Source: Stenopsyche tienmushanensis
Taxonomy: Eukaryota > Arthropoda > Insecta > Trichoptera > Stenopsychidae
Assembly (NCBI GenBank): GCA_008973525.1
Contig: WACJ01000396.1
Location: 124,001-188,000, forward strand
Direction of reading: 5' to 3'
DNA length: 64,000 nt
In this document: positions 61,985 through 64,000 of the stretch, one piece after another
How the letters are laid out: each line of letters opens with the position of its first letter
Position numbering within the stretch: position 1 is the stretch's first letter
Position numbers and translations under genes: made by a program
Notes under the pieces: generated by a model
The model's database searches: none
The model's input: only the letters and a program-made list of their open reading frames with translations
Told to the model about the DNA's origin: nothing

Positions 61985-62092
61985 ACTCTCAAGAAAGCTA
62001 AACATCCAGAGATGGAGGAAGCTTTGTATATGTGGTTCCTTCAGGAAATAAAAAAGGATGCACCTATTTCAGGTCCAGGCAAATGATGCCCA
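61985..62092 (+). pseudogene. Tigger/jerky-like CENP-B-type DNA-binding domain fragment
   Basis: TLKKAKHPEMEEALYMWFLQ followed by EIKKDAPISGP fits the second helix-turn-helix of CENP-B-type DNA-binding domains (pattern EEALYLWFLQQR-G-PISGP-L). The match stops abruptly at ISGP, where unrelated sequence with a stop follows. Confidence 0.6.
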
Positions 62093-62674
62093 CCCATAAA
62101 AGCCCCGGGGGAAGGAGCGGCAATCCTACGTCCGTGGGCAACGGTCGAACATCTGGGGTAATGACGTGGAGTGTTGGTGAGTGAAAGCATCCTTGTTGAT
62201 TTGCTCATCAAACACTACTGGAATAGCCCAGCTAACATAAATTAGATACGCAACTTACCCTGCGCTGTGTACCTGTAAAATGGAATTGCTGATTACAGAA
62301 GTAGATGAAATCTGTGCTAAAAGCGTCACCACTACCATCAACGGCTTTAGGCTGCTTGAACGGCGACATGTCTCCATGTCTAGGTACTACAAATGATCGA
62401 ATCGATATGAGTACCATGAAGAAGGGGGACTACATTCTTCCTTCTCCAATGGACCCTCAGGTGCACGCGATCTGAAGCTGATCTTCCTGCGGGAACCTCG
62501 TTTCCTTTGAAGGGCAGAGGTAAGAGGTAGGCATCCAGAAGCTTTGTGTGTAGTGTTTCTCGTGGAACTAAAAGAGCAATAGAAGATATTCTCTTTGTGG
62601 CTAATCCAGGGAAACCCGTAACAGACTGCACAGGGGCGCTGATAATAGGGTCTGTTATAGAAGTTCCTCTACAC
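62093..62674. other. DNA between two Tigger-type fragments; possible upstream p53 exon end
   Basis: The minus strand has TTTTACAGGTACACAGCGC followed by AGG and GTAAGTTG (donor near 62260). It lies in a less AT-rich block whose frames (62232-62417 and 62380-62631 minus) are not recognised. It could end a non-coding first exon of p53, or be chance. Confidence 0.3.
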
Positions 62675-62850
62675 CTTTAAGACGCTGTTTGTTCGTCTGC
62701 AACGCCTATTTCGGGCCCCATATTGGCCATGAAAGCAAAGCTTCAAGGAGATGACAAAAAATAAGAATGTATAGCTAGCAAGAGATGTTTGGAACGCTTT
62801 AAAAATTGTCATGGAATTAGTTTGATGACGGTAACAGGTTACTTTGTATA
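62675..62850 (+). pseudogene. Second Tigger/jerky-like CENP-B-type domain fragment
   Basis: KTLFVRLQ, then after a 1-nt shift TPISGPILAMKAKLQGDDKK, then a stop and SKRCLERFKNCHGISLMTVT. This is the same domain as at 61985-62092, but it reaches further (the FK-RHGI part). The two overlap at the PISGP motif with different third bases, so they come from separate copies or families rather than one split copy. Confidence 0.6.
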
Positions 62851-63729
62851 AATACTATAGCCATTGTTTATTACGTCAATTCTATAATATGAAACCTGTA
62901 TGTATTATTTTTAACAGTATGACTACTTGACCATTGCTTTAGTATGAAAAGAATTGATACTATTCTTACGTTTGTACAGATGCAAACAAAACACATATTC
63001 ACATATCATTTTCATACTTCCACTAATGTAAACTCCAAAGTATAATATAACACATTGCTTGCGGATGCAGAGAATCGACATAATTTGCTCTTTTTTGTAA
63101 ATACTAAATACTTTTTTTTTCCTACATTTATATCTTGTTTTTTTTTATAATATGGCAGATAATCAATTACTCAAGGCAAAAAATGTACGCAGCATGACTT
63201 TAATGTGTCCAATGCATGTCCAGGATAACCTACTCCACATACAAAGTGTTAATAAATAATATACGGAAATAATCATCTTATCTTCACAATATACAAAATG
63301 GATAGTGTCAAATGAAGAGATGTATTTATAATAACATTTTAAAAAGTTCAATGCCGAAGGAATAAAGAAGCAAAATTAAATAAACGCCTTTTTTCTGAAT
63401 ATTTAATTTGTTTTTAATCAAATTAAGTTTGATTTGAACGAGCCATATTTGTATATAAACTGAATTAATCCACTGTTAAAATTATAGAATTTTTCAATAC
63501 CGAATTCCAAATTGGTCGGTACAAAGCCAAATGTATGATTTAGTTGCTATCGGTCTCGAAAAGTCAAAATCGCACTTTGATTAACAAGGCAAGTTTTATT
63601 TTATAAACATAAAACACAAATGAAACGTCATTTAAAATATATATTTTACACTTTTGATTGCGGTACTTTATGTTTTGAACACACTTTAATATTCTGCGAA
63701 ATTATTGTGCAATCCTAAACGAAGAAATG
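62851..63729. other. AT-rich non-coding DNA
   Basis: No gene recognised. Several T runs (for example near 63112 and 63139) are present. Confidence 0.4.
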
Positions 63730-63980
63730 GGTTACTCTTTGACAGCCGCCATTTTGTTAAATTTCGCATAATAAATAATAACAACAAAAATGTCAGAAAA
63801 GCTCACAATCCATCGCCATGGGGTTGCTCAAACTCTTCTGGTCGATTATCTTCATTTCGCACTCACAAATTACAACGACAAAACCGCAATAAAGAGGTCG
63901 ACCGGGGCGCACGACCGTAACCGGCGGACGCCTCCAGGACACTGACGCACTATTGCGAAATAAGGGACCGCCAGGATAAC
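63730..63980. promoter_or_regulatory. Possible promoter or 5' untranslated region with a YY1-like site
   Basis: GACAGCCGCCATTTTGTTAA near 63742-63761 contains the reverse complement of AAAATGGCGGC, the YY1/Pho core found at many animal promoters. From about 63880 GC and CpG rise (GGTCGACCGGGGCGCACGAC). It could serve a plus-strand gene starting at 63981, the p53 gene on the minus strand, or both. Confidence 0.35.
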
Positions 63981-64000
63981 ATGGCGAAGACTACGAACGT
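63981..64000 (+). CDS. Possible start of a gene cut by the window edge
   Basis: AACATGGCGAAGACT has a good translation-start context after a GC-rich leader with in-frame stops upstream. Only six full codons (MAKTTN) are visible, so no product can be named. Confidence 0.3.

Noticed and set aside
62232..62631. Minus-strand frames as N-terminal coding exons of p53
   Set aside because: The frame that would match the phase of the first p53 exon gives no acidic or otherwise p53-like sequence, so only a possible non-coding exon is noted.
1..64000. CRISPR arrays, operons, bacterial promoters, rRNA genes
   Set aside because: No spaced identical repeats, ribosome-binding sites or rRNA sequence were seen; the window is insect-like nuclear DNA.
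1..64000. LTR retrotransposons or viral insertions
   Set aside because: No long direct repeats, primer-binding site, gag/pol motifs or viral proteins were recognised by reading; a systematic search could still find degraded ones.

Overview
The window is AT-rich nuclear DNA from an animal, almost certainly an insect. The evidence is intron-bearing genes, an insect-type single-exon FoxB gene, a p53 gene of the invertebrate type, a eukaryotic tRNA gene with internal promoter boxes, and relics of animal transposons (mariner, Tc1, pogo/Tigger, piggyBac-like, hAT, Helitron, Mutator-like, Jockey-like). I cannot fix the order; the Helitron and piggyBac-like families would suit a moth but prove nothing. 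Most open frames in this window are chance frames in AT-rich DNA.

Layout. Positions 1 to about 46,800 are gene-poor. The only secure host gene there is a tRNA-Gln(TTG) at 37203-37274. A 210-nt open block with splice-like borders at 30510-30719 looks like a coding exon of an unrecognised gene. The rest holds transposon relics: a mariner with an hAT-type insert (18059-18804), a Mutator-like transposase relic (24820-25510), an internally deleted mariner with both ends intact (28753-29486), a Tc1-like fragment (about 33.9 kb), a TTAA-flanked piggyBac-like element (39037-39838) and two further mariner-type relics (41.3 and 43.9 kb). Several short GC-rich blocks lie in the otherwise AT-rich DNA and may be regulatory.

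46.8-48.0 kb is the FoxB (fd96C-type) forkhead gene on the minus strand, in one exon, with a TATA-like box and CpG-rich DNA upstream and a GC-rich perfect inverted repeat just downstream. 48.2-53.3 kb is repeats again, including a second, larger copy of the piggyBac-like composite and a small Helitron.

56.5-59.4 kb is the p53 gene on the minus strand. Seven coding exons can be placed with consistent splice sites and phases, giving 367 residues with the zinc ligands and main DNA-contact residues kept. Its last intron is almost wholly a Tigger/pogo-type element. 59.5-62.9 kb, upstream of p53, is a pile of transposon fragments. The final 300 bases become GC-richer and carry a YY1-like site and an ATG 20 bases from the end, possibly the start of the next gene on the plus strand.

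FoxB and p53 are a developmental transcription factor and a stress/DNA-damage transcription factor. Nothing here suggests that they act together.
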